Assembly (NCBI GenBank): GCA_030681555.1
Contig: JAUXRW010000042.1
Span: forward strand, 1-33,689
Direction: 5' to 3'
Source: Acidimicrobiales bacterium
GTDB taxonomy: Bacteria > Actinomycetota > Acidimicrobiia > Acidimicrobiales > VFJN01
Length of the DNA stretch: 33,689 nucleotides
This document shows positions 19,620 through 29,197 of the stretch, piece after piece (the stretch's first letter is position 1; the number at the start of each line of letters is the position of its first letter). Both the position numbers and the translations under genes were made by a program. Under the pieces are notes generated by a model. That model searched no databases. It was not told where the DNA came from and was given only the letters and a program-made list of their open reading frames with translations.

Positions 19620-20468
19620 TTACCGGTGGGGCCCGGCCGCCGGCCTGGTCCAGGCGGCGTCGTCGGTGACGAAATCGATGAGCTGCTCGACCGCGCCGAC
19701 GAGGTCCGGCTCGAGGTCGCGGTAGCTGCTGACGCGACCCAGCAGCTGGCGCCAGAACGTGCCAGGGTGATCCGAGACGCCGAGGGCGTCCAGCACGCCG
19801 GCCTTCCAGGGCACACCGCGGGGCACCACCGGCCAGGCCTCGATGCCGGCGGCACGAGGCCGGATGGCCGCCCAGACGTCCACGAAGGCGGTGCCGGTGA
19901 CGAGCACCTGCGGGTGGCGGACCTCCGCGGCGGCGCGGCTCTCCTTCGAGCCGTCGACGAGGTGGTCGAGCAGCACGCCCAGCCGGCGGCCGGGCCCGGG
20001 ACCGAGGTCACGCACGACGGCCGCTAGGTCGCCCATGCCGTCGAGTCGCTCGACGACCACGCCGACGTCGCGCAGGTCGTCCCCCCACACCTTCTCCACA
20101 AGCTCGGCGTCGTGGATGCCCTCGACCAGGATGCGGCTGGCCCGCGCCCCCCGGGCAGGACGGCTCGCCGCAGCCACAGAGCCCGACGCCGTGAGGCTCG
20201 CCCCCTGCGGGCGGTGTGACGGGGTCACCAGCGTGCACGGCCGGCCCTCCAGGAGGAAGCCGCCGGGCATCGGCCGCAGCGGCCGCACGTGCCCATGCCG
20301 GTCGCGGAGCACCACCCGCCCCTCGACGAAGGACTCGATCGACCCGACCACGCCGCTGCCCCGATGCTCGACCACGAGCCCGGTCCGGGCCTCCACGGTC
20401 GGGTAGCTGACCCGCCGGCGAGCCCCGTCGAGGTCGATGGACCCCGCGAGGATCCCGTCGTCAGCCAT
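19620..20468 (-). CDS. DUF3097 family protein
   Basis: The 282-residue protein matches DUF3097. The N-terminal part contains GLVVEHRGSGVVGSIESF and VVLRDRHGHVRPLRPMPGGF, an SH3-like strand set. The core is RILVEGIHDAELVEKVWGDD, VGVVVERLDGMGDLAAVV, GRRLGVLLDHLVDGSKES, AWPVVPRGVPWKAGVLDALG and LEPDLVGAVEQLIDFVTDDA. The VEGxHDxE and LLDHLVxGSKE pattern resembles Toprim-like metal sites, so a nucleic-acid role is possible but unproven. The ATG at 20468 has TACCGT 6 nt upstream. It heads a two-gene unit with the crotonase. Confidence 0.88.
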   Translation of the reverse strand: MADDGILAGSIDLDGARRRVSYPTVEARTGLVVEHRGSGVVGSIESFVEGRVVLRDRHGHVRPLRPMPGGFLLEGRPCTLVTPSHRPQGASLTASGSVAAASRPARGARASRILVEGIHDAELVEKVWGDDLRDVGVVVERLDGMGDLAAVVRDLGPGPGRRLGVLLDHLVDGSKESRAAAEVRHPQVLVTGTAFVDVWAAIRPRAAGIEAWPVVPRGVPWKAGVLDALGVSDHPGTFWRQLLGRVSSYRDLEPDLVGAVEQLIDFVTDDAAWTRPAAGPHR

Positions 20469-20474
20469 GGCCCG

Positions 20475-20480
20475 ACGGTA
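20475..20480 (-). promoter_or_regulatory. Leaderless -10 element (TACCGT) of the DUF3097 gene
   Basis: TACCGT on the minus strand ends 6 nt before the ATG at 20468. The same hexamer precedes dxs at 8 nt. Confidence 0.5.
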
Positions 20481-20522
20481 CCGATGCCGACCGGGCGCAC
20501 CGCGGCATTGCCGCGGGGGTGC

Positions 20523-21488
20523 CTACTCGTACAGGTCGGAGCAGAGGTCGAGGGTCGGCGCGTTGCGCCCCCCGCAGGTGAGGGCGTACTCCTCGTACTC
20601 CGAGCCGGAGGGGCTCCGCTTGTAGAGGTCGTCGCACGCCCTCATGTCGCCGTTCTCGCAACGGTCGGCGAGGTTGTCGAGCAGCGGATCGTCGCCGTAG
20701 CCGTCGACGGTGCGGGTGGTGGCCGGCGTGGTGCGCCGTGGCGTGGCCGGGGGTGCGGCGGTGGTCGCGACGGCGGTGGGTGCGGTGGTGGTGACGACCG
20801 TCGTCGTCGTGCTCGTGCTCGTCGTGCTGGTGGTCCGCGTCGTGCGCGTCGTGCGCGTGGTGTCCGTATCGCTCGTGCTCGTCGTGGACGCAGCGGCCTG
20901 CTCCGTGCGGTCGTCGTCCTCGTCGTCGTCGCTGGCGACGATCGCCACGACACCGATCACCAGGGCGAGGACCAGGCCGAGGAGGGCCAGCACCGCGCCT
21001 CGACGCTTGCCGCCGTCCCCCGGACCGCCGACCGGCCTGGCCGGGGGAGGAGGCGGAGGCGGGGTGCCACCGGCTGTCGGAAAGCCCACCGTGGAGAGGG
21101 GTTCTGTGGGCACGTCGACGGGCGCCGGCGGCGGGACCGGCGGCGCGGGAGCCGCGCTGGTGGGGGGCGTCCAGATCGGGACGGCCGCGGTGGGCACGTC
21201 GGCCGCGCCGGGGACCCCGGGCGGTGGCGGGGGCGGAGACGCAGGCGGCGGCGGTGGCGGGGGCGGGGACGACGCGGGCGGGGGCGGCGGCGGTGGCGGT
21301 GGCGGGGGCGGGGACGACGCCGGTGGCGGGGACGACGCGGGCGGGGGAGGAGGCGGTGGCGGCGGGGGCGGCGGCGACGCGGGCGGCGGGGGCGGCGGGG
21401 GCGGAGACGGGGCGCCGGCCGGAGACGCCGGCTCGGGCGGGGTCGTCCCCGCGCCGGGCTTCTCGTCACCCGGGATCGATGGATCCAT
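20523..21488 (-). CDS. Proline-rich membrane protein with Ser/Thr-rich linker and Cys-containing C-terminal domain
   Basis: The 321-residue protein has a cytoplasmic N-terminus of long polyproline runs (about residues 20-155, blocks of 6-12 Pro broken by Ala/Ser), then a basic GGKRRG, and one transmembrane helix (AVLALLGLVLALVIGVVAIVA, about 168-188). An acidic DDDEDDD patch and a Thr/Ser-rich, probably wall-spanning, stretch of about 70 residues follow. The C-terminal domain of about 50 residues (NLADRCENGDMRACDDLYKR, YEEYALTCGGR, LDLCSDLYE) has four Cys that could form two disulfides outside the cell. This C-terminal domain recurs after Pro-rich membrane anchors in Actinobacteria; its role is unknown. 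GGAGGG lies about 8 nt before the ATG at 21488. It is divergent from the ABC-F gene. Confidence 0.75.
   Translation of the reverse strand: MDPSIPGDEKPGAGTTPPEPASPAGAPSPPPPPPPPASPPPPPPPPPPPPASSPPPASSPPPPPPPPPPPPASSPPPPPPPPASPPPPPPGVPGAADVPTAAVPIWTPPTSAAPAPPVPPPAPVDVPTEPLSTVGFPTAGGTPPPPPPPARPVGGPGDGGKRRGAVLALLGLVLALVIGVVAIVASDDDEDDDRTEQAAASTTSTSDTDTTRTTRTTRTTSTTSTSTTTTVVTTTAPTAVATTAAPPATPRRTTPATTRTVDGYGDDPLLDNLADRCENGDMRACDDLYKRSPSGSEYEEYALTCGGRNAPTLDLCSDLYE
21214..21425. repeat. Low-complexity GGC/GGG tract encoding polyproline
   Basis: About 210 bp consist of near-repeats of GGCGGGGGCGG with GACGACGC interruptions. On the minus strand they encode Pro runs separated by Ala-Ser-Ser. It is likely to vary in length by slippage and is a weak spot for assembly. 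Confidence 0.75.
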
Positions 21489-21567
21489 GCAGCTGCCCTC
21501 CGCCGTCGTCGGCCGTCGTCGACATGGGCACGGTAGTTCGCGCCACGCCGTCTGCGAGGATGCCCGC

Positions 21568-23364
<1,797 letters not shown>

Positions 23365-23381
23365 TGCCGCAGTAGCCGCGC

Positions 23382-23651
23382 CTACGAGCGCCGCCGCCCG
23401 CGCCAGGACTTCTGCGCCTTGTCCTTGGCCTTGTTGGCCTGCTCCTTCGCTCGATCGAGCAGGCGCTCGGCCCAGGCGAACTCCGAGGCCAGGACGGCCA
23501 GGCCGGCGATGATCAACAGCAGGCCCGGGCCGGGGAGGACGAGGAGCACGATGCCACCCACCACCAGGGCGAGCCCGATGACGAGCACCACGATGCGCTT
23601 CGTGCTCTTGAGGATCACGCCGATCCACTCTCGAGGGGAGTGCCAATCCAT
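23382..23651 (-). CDS. PGPGW-type small membrane protein
   Basis: The 89-residue protein has a cytoplasmic amphipathic start (REWIGVILKSTKRI), helix 1 (VVLVIGLALVVGGIVLLVLP), the turn PGPG, helix 2 (LLLIIAGLAVLASEFAWAER) and a Lys/Arg-rich tail (NKAKDKAQKSWRGRRRS). This is the layout of the putative transmembrane PGPGW family. The final Trp of the motif is replaced by Leu, which others in the family tolerate. Function is unknown. The ATG at 23651 has TAGGTT 8 nt upstream, and the gene is divergent from nfuA. Confidence 0.85.
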   Translation of the reverse strand: MDWHSPREWIGVILKSTKRIVVLVIGLALVVGGIVLLVLPGPGLLLIIAGLAVLASEFAWAERLLDRAKEQANKAKDKAQKSWRGRRRS

Positions 23652-23659
23652 GGCGCGAC

Positions 23660-23665
23660 AACCTA
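23660..23665 (-). promoter_or_regulatory. Leaderless -10 element (TAGGTT) of the PGPGW gene
   Basis: TAGGTT on the minus strand ends 8 nt before the ATG at 23651. The divergent nfuA-type promoter lies only 34 nt further on. Confidence 0.5.
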
Positions 23666-23698
23666 CGGCGCTCTGGTGGGTGATCGCACCGCACTCGT

Positions 23699-23704
23699 TA
23701 GCCT
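23699..23704 (+). promoter_or_regulatory. Leaderless -10 element (TAGCCT) of the nfuA-like gene
   Basis: TAGCCT ends 6 nt before the ATG at 23711. The region from hexamer to start codon closely resembles the one before the cyclase gene at 26384 (TAG, NNT, GGCNTC, ATG). Confidence 0.55.
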
Positions 23705-23710
23705 GGCCTC

Positions 23711-24334
23711 ATGGCCGATGCGATCACCTCCACCGACCTCGTGGTCTTCACCGTCACGCCCGAAGCCGTCGCCCGCATCCTCGAGCTCCGGCAGGCAGAG
23801 GACGACGCCGACGGCCTGGCCCTCCGGGTGGAGATCACCGGCACGAGCGGGGTGGAGTACGCCTACGACCTCTCGTTCGACCCCCTCGCCGACGCCGACG
23901 AGGCCGACGCCGTGTACCACCAGGGCGACCTGCCCGTGGTCGTCCCCGCGGGCAGCATCGAGCACCTCATGGGCGCCACGCTCGACGTCCCCGCCGGTGG
24001 CGGCGCCGGCCTCGTGCTGCGCAACCCGAACCGGCCCGATCCGCTCTCGGGCAAGCACCTCGAGCTCACCGGCGACATCGCCGAGCAGGTCACCCAGCTC
24101 CTGGCCCAGCAGATCAACCCGTCGCTGGCCGCCCACGGCGGGTTCGCCGAGCTGAAGGGCGTCGAGGGGACGGTCGTCTACGTCACGATGGGCGGCGGCT
24201 GCCAGGGCTGCGCCGTGTCGGCGATGACGCTCCGGGACGGCATCGCCCGCTCGATCCGCGAGGCCATCCCCGAGGTCACCGACGTGATCGACACCACCGA
24301 CCACGACGCCGGCGAGAACCCCTTCTACAGCTAG
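23711..24334 (+). CDS. nfuA: NfuA-like Fe-S cluster carrier
   Basis: The 207-residue protein has the NfuA layout. The N-terminal A-type-like domain (VTPEAVARILELRQAED, LALRVEITGTSGVEYAYDLSF) lacks the cluster-binding cysteines: the family GCSG position reads GTSG and no later Cys pair is present, as in other degenerate NfuA N-domains. The C-terminal NifU domain (about residues 115-207) has INPSLAAHGGFAELKGVEGT, then GGGCQGCAVSAMTLRDGI with the CxxC that binds a [4Fe-4S] cluster at a dimer interface. It delivers clusters to target enzymes. Possible clients nearby are not evident; dxs itself is not an Fe-S enzyme, but later steps of the same pathway are. Confidence 0.88.
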   Translation: MADAITSTDLVVFTVTPEAVARILELRQAEDDADGLALRVEITGTSGVEYAYDLSFDPLADADEADAVYHQGDLPVVVPAGSIEHLMGATLDVPAGGGAGLVLRNPNRPDPLSGKHLELTGDIAEQVTQLLAQQINPSLAAHGGFAELKGVEGTVVYVTMGGGCQGCAVSAMTLRDGIARSIREAIPEVTDVIDTTDHDAGENPFYS

Positions 24335-24368
24335 GGCGACCACACCGCCGCGTTCTTGCGCTGTGACG

Positions 24369-24386
24369 CGCCGCCTGGCGGCGTTT
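24369..24386 (+). terminator. Hairpin with short T-run after nfuA
   Basis: CGCCGC, a CTG loop and GCGGCG form a perfect 6-bp stem followed by TTT, 35 nt after the nfuA stop. It lies between convergent nfuA and dxs and probably ends nfuA transcription. Confidence 0.5.
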
Positions 24387-24450
24387 GGGGGTGCAGAAAA
24401 GCGGCCGTTGACGCGTCGACGCGCTGCAGGGCGCCAGGTCGCGGGCGGGG

Positions 24451-26298
24451 CTAGCTGTGCAGAGCCGCGACGAGGGCGCGGGCCTCGGCTTCGAGACCGA
24501 CAGCGTCGAGGCCCAGGTGGCTCAGGATCGCGTCGGGCTTGCCGTGCGGGATGTACTCGACCGGCGTGCCCAGCACGCGCACCCGCGGCGGCGAGCTGAG
24601 CGACTCGTGCCGAGAGATCGCGTCGGCGATGAGCGATCCGACGCCACCGGCGCGGATGCCGTCCTCCGCCGTCAGAACTACCGGGTGCTGCGCGGCGTCC
24701 GTGAGCATCTCCGGATCGAGGGGCACGACCCGCACGTCCCACACGGTGGCGTGGATGCCGTCGACGGCGAGCGCATCGGCGGCGGCGGCGGCGGCGGCGA
24801 CCATCTTGCCGACGGCCAGGATGCAGATGTCGCGCCCCTCACGAGCCTTGCGGGCCCGTAAGCCCGCGCCCACCTCGTCCGGGCCCATCGATGGCGCCGC
24901 CGTCTTCGACCAGCGGACGGCCGCCGGTCCGTCGCAGAGGTCGAGGGCGTCGTGGAGCATGACGCCCAGCTCCTGGTACGAGGACGGGGCGAACACCGTC
25001 ATGCCTGGCACCTTCGTCAGGAGGGCCATGTCGAGCACGCCGTGGTGGGAGGGGCCGTCGTCGCCGGTGATGCCGGCCCGGTCGAGGCAGAACACGACGG
25101 GGAGCCCGTGCAGGCCGACGTCGTAGGTGACCTGGTCGATGGCCCGGGTGAGGAACGTGGAGTACACCGCCACCACGGGACGGAGCCCGCCCATGGCCAT
25201 GCCCGCCGCGGAGGTGACGGCGTGCTGCTCCGCGATGCCGACGTCGATCAGCCGCCCCGGGTAGCGCTCCCCGAACGGGAGCAGACCCGTCGAGTCAGGC
25301 ATGGCGGCCGTGATGGCGACGAGCTCCGGGCGGGAGGCCGCCTCGGTGATCATCGCCTCGGTGAAGGCCGCCGTGTAGCTCCCCGGCTTGGGCTGGCCGA
25401 TGTCGTGCAGCCGCTTGATCGGGTCGTTCTCCGCCGGCGCGTAGCCCCGGCCCTTCTGCGTGACGACGTGGACGACGATGGGGCCGTCGAACTCGGCGGC
25501 GTGGCGCAGCGCCTTCTCGAGCCCCTCGATGTCGTGGCCGTCGAAGGGGCCCGTGTAGCGCACGCCCAGCGTCTCGAAAAACGCCGGCGGCTCGAACATC
25601 TCGCGCATCGCGGCGACGAACCCGTCGAGGCTCTTCTCGAGCTTCCCGCCGACGACCGGCACCTCGTGGAGGATGCGGTCGAGCCGGGCGCGGTTGCGGA
25701 GGTAGCTCGGGTTGAGGCGGAGCCGGGCGAGGCTCTCGCCGAGCTTCGAGATCGTCGGGGCGTAGGAGCGGCCGTTGTCGTTGAGGATGAGGATGGCCTT
25801 CTTGCCCGAGTGGCCGAGGTTGTTGAGGCCCTCGAACGCCATCCCGCCGGTGAGCGACCCGTCGCCGATCACGGCCACCACGCGCCTGCCCTCGCCCCCC
25901 TCGTGCTCCTGCGCCACGGCGAGGCCGTGGGCGTAGCTGATCACCGTCGAGGCGTGGCTGTTCTCGATCCAGTCGTGCTCCGACTCGTCCCGGCACGGGT
26001 AGCCCGACATCCCCCCGGCCTGCCGGAGCGTGCGGAACCCCGCAGCGCGGCCCGTGAGGATCTTGTGGACGTAGGCCTGGTGGCCGGTGTCCCACAGGAG
26101 GATGTCCGTCGGCGACTCGAACACGCGGTGGAGGGCCAGGGTGAGCTCCACCGCTCCGAGGTTCGACCCGAGGTGGCCGCCGCCCGCGTCGGAGACAGCA
26201 TCGACGATGAACTGCCGGATCTCCACGGACAGCGCATCGAGGTCGGCATAGGACAGCGTCCGCAGGTCGGCGGGACCGGTGATGGAGTGGAGCAGCAT
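24451..26298 (-). CDS. dxs: 1-deoxy-D-xylulose-5-phosphate synthase
   Basis: The 615-residue enzyme joins pyruvate and glyceraldehyde 3-phosphate into DXP, the first step of the MEP isoprenoid pathway, using thiamine diphosphate. Visible motifs: GGGHLGSNLGAVELTLALH (about residue 38), DTGHQAYVHKILTGR, DWIENSHASTVISYAHGLA, the ThDP motif GDGSLTGGMAFEGLNN ending in NDN (about 145-175), YTGPFDGHDIEGLEKAL, and the transketolase pyrimidine domain with IAEQHAVTSAAGMAMGGLRP and TFLTRAIDQVTYD. The C-terminal domain (GGVGSLIADAIS, TPVEYIPHG) is complete. The length is normal. TACCGT lies 8 nt before the ATG at 26298, so the mRNA may be almost leaderless. Confidence 0.97.
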   Translation of the reverse strand: MLLHSITGPADLRTLSYADLDALSVEIRQFIVDAVSDAGGGHLGSNLGAVELTLALHRVFESPTDILLWDTGHQAYVHKILTGRAAGFRTLRQAGGMSGYPCRDESEHDWIENSHASTVISYAHGLAVAQEHEGGEGRRVVAVIGDGSLTGGMAFEGLNNLGHSGKKAILILNDNGRSYAPTISKLGESLARLRLNPSYLRNRARLDRILHEVPVVGGKLEKSLDGFVAAMREMFEPPAFFETLGVRYTGPFDGHDIEGLEKALRHAAEFDGPIVVHVVTQKGRGYAPAENDPIKRLHDIGQPKPGSYTAAFTEAMITEAASRPELVAITAAMPDSTGLLPFGERYPGRLIDVGIAEQHAVTSAAGMAMGGLRPVVAVYSTFLTRAIDQVTYDVGLHGLPVVFCLDRAGITGDDGPSHHGVLDMALLTKVPGMTVFAPSSYQELGVMLHDALDLCDGPAAVRWSKTAAPSMGPDEVGAGLRARKAREGRDICILAVGKMVAAAAAAADALAVDGIHATVWDVRVVPLDPEMLTDAAQHPVVLTAEDGIRAGGVGSLIADAISRHESLSSPPRVRVLGTPVEYIPHGKPDAILSHLGLDAVGLEAEARALVAALHS

Positions 26299-26306
26299 GT
26301 CGACTC

Positions 26307-26312
26307 ACGGTA
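26307..26312 (-). promoter_or_regulatory. Leaderless -10 element (TACCGT) of dxs
   Basis: TACCGT on the minus strand ends 8 nt before the dxs ATG. No Shine-Dalgarno sequence is present between. Confidence 0.45.
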
Positions 26313-26371
26313 CCCCCGAGGATGTGCCCGGAACCACGCGGGGACCTGGCCGGGGCGGCCCGGGCTGCGGT

Positions 26372-26377
26372 TAGGTT
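26372..26377 (+). promoter_or_regulatory. Leaderless -10 element (TAGGTT) of the cyclase gene
   Basis: TAGGTT ends 6 nt before the ATG at 26384. The same hexamer precedes the PGPGW gene. Confidence 0.55.
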
Positions 26378-26383
26378 GGCGTC

Positions 26384-27196
26384 ATGCCTGGACTCGGCGA
26401 CGGACTCGGCGACGCCCGCGCCAAAGGGGTTTCGGCGGTCGGCTCCGTGCGGCTCACCCTGGCCGAGCGGGCGGCGGACCTGCTCCGCCGGGATCCCGAC
26501 CTCAAGGCCACCGCCGTGGAGGTGGGGCTCGTCGACCGGGCGTGGCTCGAGGAGCCGGGTCGCCACCCCGTCCGCACGGCCCCGGCCCTGGACGTCGTGC
26601 AGCGCTTCCTCGAGCGATCCGTAGAGCGGCGCCCCTCCACCCTCGGCGCCATCGGGCTCAACGCCCTGCAGCTGCTGGCCTACGACCACCCGGCCTCGGC
26701 CGGGGATCCGGCGCCGTCGCCCGTGGCGATCGTGTTCACCGACTTCGAGGGATTCACCCGGTTCACGGCGAGGCACGGCGACGAGGCCGCGCGGAGCATG
26801 CTGACGGACCACCACCGCCTCGTGGGTCCCCTGGTCCGCAGCCGAGGCGGCAAGGTCGTGAAGCGGTTGGGCGACGGGCTCATGCTTGCCTTCCCCTCCG
26901 CCGAGGCCGCGGTCCACGGCGCCCTCGATCTCGTCGACACCCCGGCTGAGCTCCGCCTGCGCGGCGGGGTCCACTGCGGGGAGGCTGTCGTGACGGCCGA
27001 CGACCTGATCGGCCACGACGTCAACATCGCGGCGCGGGTGGCTGCATCAGCGCGCGGCGGTCAGGTGCTGGCCACCGTCGCCGTGCGCGAGCAAGCGGGG
27101 ACCCTGCGGGGCGTGGCGTTCGGCCGGGTCCGGAAAAAGGCGTTCAAGGGTGTCGGAGAGGCGATCAGCGTGTGCTCGGTGCGGCGGGTCGAGTGA
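26384..27196 (+). CDS. Class III adenylate/guanylate cyclase
   Basis: The 270-residue soluble protein has a class III nucleotide cyclase domain at about residues 110-265. The first metal site is VAIVFTDFEGFTRFTARHGD; the second is VVKRLGDGLMLAFPSAEAAV, containing the LGDG turn with its metal Asp. HCGEAVVTADDLIGHDVNIA and the following AARV contribute the Asn and Arg of the transition-state site. The N-terminal ~100 residues (LTLAERAADLLRRDPDLKAT and following) form a helical region resembling the short N-terminal domain of some mycobacterial cyclases; it may sense or regulate. There is no membrane segment. The choice of ATP or GTP is not certain from sequence. The gene is divergent from dxs and its last 32 bp overlap the convergent PAP2 gene. 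Confidence 0.88.
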   Translation: MPGLGDGLGDARAKGVSAVGSVRLTLAERAADLLRRDPDLKATAVEVGLVDRAWLEEPGRHPVRTAPALDVVQRFLERSVERRPSTLGAIGLNALQLLAYDHPASAGDPAPSPVAIVFTDFEGFTRFTARHGDEAARSMLTDHHRLVGPLVRSRGGKVVKRLGDGLMLAFPSAEAAVHGALDLVDTPAELRLRGGVHCGEAVVTADDLIGHDVNIAARVAASARGGQVLATVAVREQAGTLRGVAFGRVRKKAFKGVGEAISVCSVRRVE

Positions 27197-28040
27197 GCCG
27201 CCGGCCGGTGACGACGCAGGCGGCGGCGTAGCCCGCGCCCAGGCAGACGAGGCCACCGAGACCGTCGATCCAGTAGTGGTTGCCGGTGACCACGATGCAG
27301 AACAGCGTGACCAGCGGATAGGCGATGGCGAGGGCCTTCGTCCACCGGCGCCGCAGGATCGGCACGAGGGCGAGGGCGCACCACGTCGACCAGCCGATGT
27401 GCATGCTCGGCATCGCCGCGTACTGGTTGGACACGTCCTTGTAGCCGTCGTTCCCGAACGAGATCCAACCCCCGAACCGCTCGACCGTGTCCACGTAGCC
27501 GTACCGGTCGCATCCCGGTGCCCCGTCCCCGGCGTCGGCTCGCTCAGCGGCAGCGGCGGCCTGCGGGGCGTACACCTGACAGGCGCCGTACTCCCCGGGG
27601 TCATCGAGCAGTCGGGGCGGCATCAGCGAGTACGCGGCGAAGCCCACCACCGCGAGGCACGTGGTCAGGGCGAGCGTGTTGCGCCACAGCGGGTACCGGT
27701 CGGGGCTCCGCCGGAAGAGCCACATGAGGGTGAGCAGGGTGACCAGGAAGTGGGCGACGCCGTAGTACACGTTCCAGCCGCGGATCAGGCCCCGACCAGG
27801 CAGGTCGAGGTACCAGCGCTGGACGTCGGGCTCGACGTAGAGGTGGAGCCACTGCTCGAGGTCGATGATCGCGCGGGCGTGCTCGAAGGCGGGACCGGGG
27901 TCGCCATCCGCCGATCCAAACCGGTTTCGCACCGCGGAGTACACGACGTAGACGGCGAGCCCGTAGATGACCTCGCGCCACCAGCGCAGCGCCACCCGGG
28001 GTGCCGTCTCCGTGGCGGTCGGCGCGACGGCGTCGGTCAT
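27165..28040 (-). CDS. PAP2 superfamily membrane phosphatase/phosphotransferase (Aur1/Ipt1-like)
   Basis: The 291-residue integral membrane protein has about six helices (EVIYGLAVYVVYSAV, VYYGVAHFLVTLLTLMWLF, NTLALTTCLAVVGFAAYSLM, WCALALVPIL, ALAIAYPLVTLFCIVVTG, LGGLVCLGAGYAAACVV). The PAP2 catalytic segments are YAAMPSMHIGWS (His) and GNHYWIDGLGG (His and Asp), the order of inositol-phosphotransferase-like PAP2 proteins. The classical Lys/Arg motif is replaced by a less clear one. It likely acts on a lipid phosphate at the outer membrane face. An extracytoplasmic loop between the two motifs contains two Cys. Its 3' end overlaps the cyclase gene. Confidence 0.85.
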   Translation of the reverse strand: MTDAVAPTATETAPRVALRWWREVIYGLAVYVVYSAVRNRFGSADGDPGPAFEHARAIIDLEQWLHLYVEPDVQRWYLDLPGRGLIRGWNVYYGVAHFLVTLLTLMWLFRRSPDRYPLWRNTLALTTCLAVVGFAAYSLMPPRLLDDPGEYGACQVYAPQAAAAAERADAGDGAPGCDRYGYVDTVERFGGWISFGNDGYKDVSNQYAAMPSMHIGWSTWCALALVPILRRRWTKALAIAYPLVTLFCIVVTGNHYWIDGLGGLVCLGAGYAAACVVTGRRLTRPAAPSTR

Positions 28041-28101
28041 GCGGAAGGGTTAGCAGGCACGGGCCGGGCGGTCATGGCATGCCCGGCCTGCGGCCGGAGG
28101 C

Positions 28102-29088
28102 CTAGCCCGGGGTGGCCACCGGGTCGGCCATGGGCGCGGTGCGGCCGCCGACGGCGAAGGCCGGCGCACCCAGCAGGCTCACCCCGAGGTTGAGCAGGTA
28201 GAGCAGCAGACCGAGGGCGATGGCCTCCTCGGTCTCGACGCCGAGCGGCGTGAGGAACAGCACAAACGCGCCCTCTCGCACGCCCAGCCCCGAGATCCCG
28301 ATGGGCAGCACCTGCGCGATGGCTACGGCGGGGAAGAACGCGAGCAGCGCGGTGAGGCCCGCGTCCTCGCCGAGCCCGAGGGCCTGAGCGGCGGCCACCG
28401 CCGCCAGGACGAGGACGAACTGGTAGGCGAACCCGACCAGCAGCAGGCTGACCGCCGCTCCCGGGCGCTGGCGGAGCCGGTCGAGCCCGAGGTGGACGGC
28501 ACCGGCGAAGCGCCGCCAGCCGTCACGCGCGGCGAAGCGGCCGCCGATGCGCTGGTCGGCCACGGCGGCTAGCACGACGACCAGGCCGGTGAGGGTGGCG
28601 AGGGCGAGCCCGCGCGCGACCCGTGTGGCGGTGCCGAGGTGCTGCAGTGGGGGGTTCACGAGGAAGCCGGCGACGCTGATGATGGGGAGCACGAGCCACC
28701 CGGTGAGGCGCTCCAGTACCACCGAAGCGAACGAGCTGGGCGACTCACCCGTCTCCCGCGAGAGTCGGCTCACGCGCAGGACGTCGCCCCCGATCGTGGT
28801 GGGCAGCACGTTGGAGACGAACTGGCCGGCGAGGTAGTGGGACAGCAGGCGGCGCAGACCGGCGTGCAGGCCGAGGGCGTCGAGCACCTTCTGCCAGCGG
28901 AGGGCCGAGAGCACGAGAGCGAGCAGGGTCAGCGCTGCGGACACGGCGAGCCACAGCGCGTTCCGGAGGGTCAGCTCGGGGATGACCTGCGAGGCATCGA
29001 ACGACGGCACCCGCCAGATCAGCACCGCCAGCATCCCGATGCTCACGGTGATCCGGAGGAGGAGGGAGATCTTCTGCTTCTTGGTCAC
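28102..29088 (-). CDS. Lysylphosphatidylglycerol synthase TM-region (UPF0104-like) membrane protein
   Basis: The 328-residue protein has about eight helices and matches the family of MprF/AglD flippase-like domains: LLLRITVSIGMLAVLIWRV, ALWLAVSAALTLLALVLSAL RWQKVL, HYLAGQFVSNVLPTTIGGDV, LRVSRLSRETGESPSSFASV, VLERLTGWLVLPIISVAGFL, AFFPAVAIAQVLPIGISGLG, VREGAFVLFLTPLGVETEEA, IALGLLLYLLNLGVSLLGA. The NxxPxxIGGD and ISGLGVREG motifs are diagnostic. It has no synthase domain, so a lipid-flipping or glycolipid role is inferred from family. GTG 29088 is chosen because AAGGAGGGG lies about 6 nt upstream; the longer frame upstream is Arg-rich and not coding. Confidence 0.88.
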   Translation of the reverse strand: MTKKQKISLLLRITVSIGMLAVLIWRVPSFDASQVIPELTLRNALWLAVSAALTLLALVLSALRWQKVLDALGLHAGLRRLLSHYLAGQFVSNVLPTTIGGDVLRVSRLSRETGESPSSFASVVLERLTGWLVLPIISVAGFLVNPPLQHLGTATRVARGLALATLTGLVVVLAAVADQRIGGRFAARDGWRRFAGAVHLGLDRLRQRPGAAVSLLLVGFAYQFVLVLAAVAAAQALGLGEDAGLTALLAFFPAVAIAQVLPIGISGLGVREGAFVLFLTPLGVETEEAIALGLLLYLLNLGVSLLGAPAFAVGGRTAPMADPVATPG

Positions 29089-29197
29089 GACACCCCTCCT
29101 TCGACTGCAGAGCGTACCGCCCTTCCGTACCCGCCTCGGCGTGGTTACCCTCGACGCAGCCGCTCGGCGGGGCGGCCTGCGGTCCCCGCCCGACCAG

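Noticed and set aside
20710-21567. N-terminal extension of the ABC-F protein by about 286 residues
   Set aside because: The extension is the Gly/Val-rich reverse reading of the polyproline gene; ABC-F homologues start at the position of GTG 21568.
24952-26949. 665-codon open frame on the plus strand across dxs
   Set aside because: It is antisense to the complete dxs gene, has Arg/His/Gly-rich composition and no domain; an effect of high GC.
25295-27016. 573-codon open frame on the minus strand across dxs and the cyclase
   Set aside because: It crosses two convincing genes in a wrong frame and is rich in Arg and Pro.
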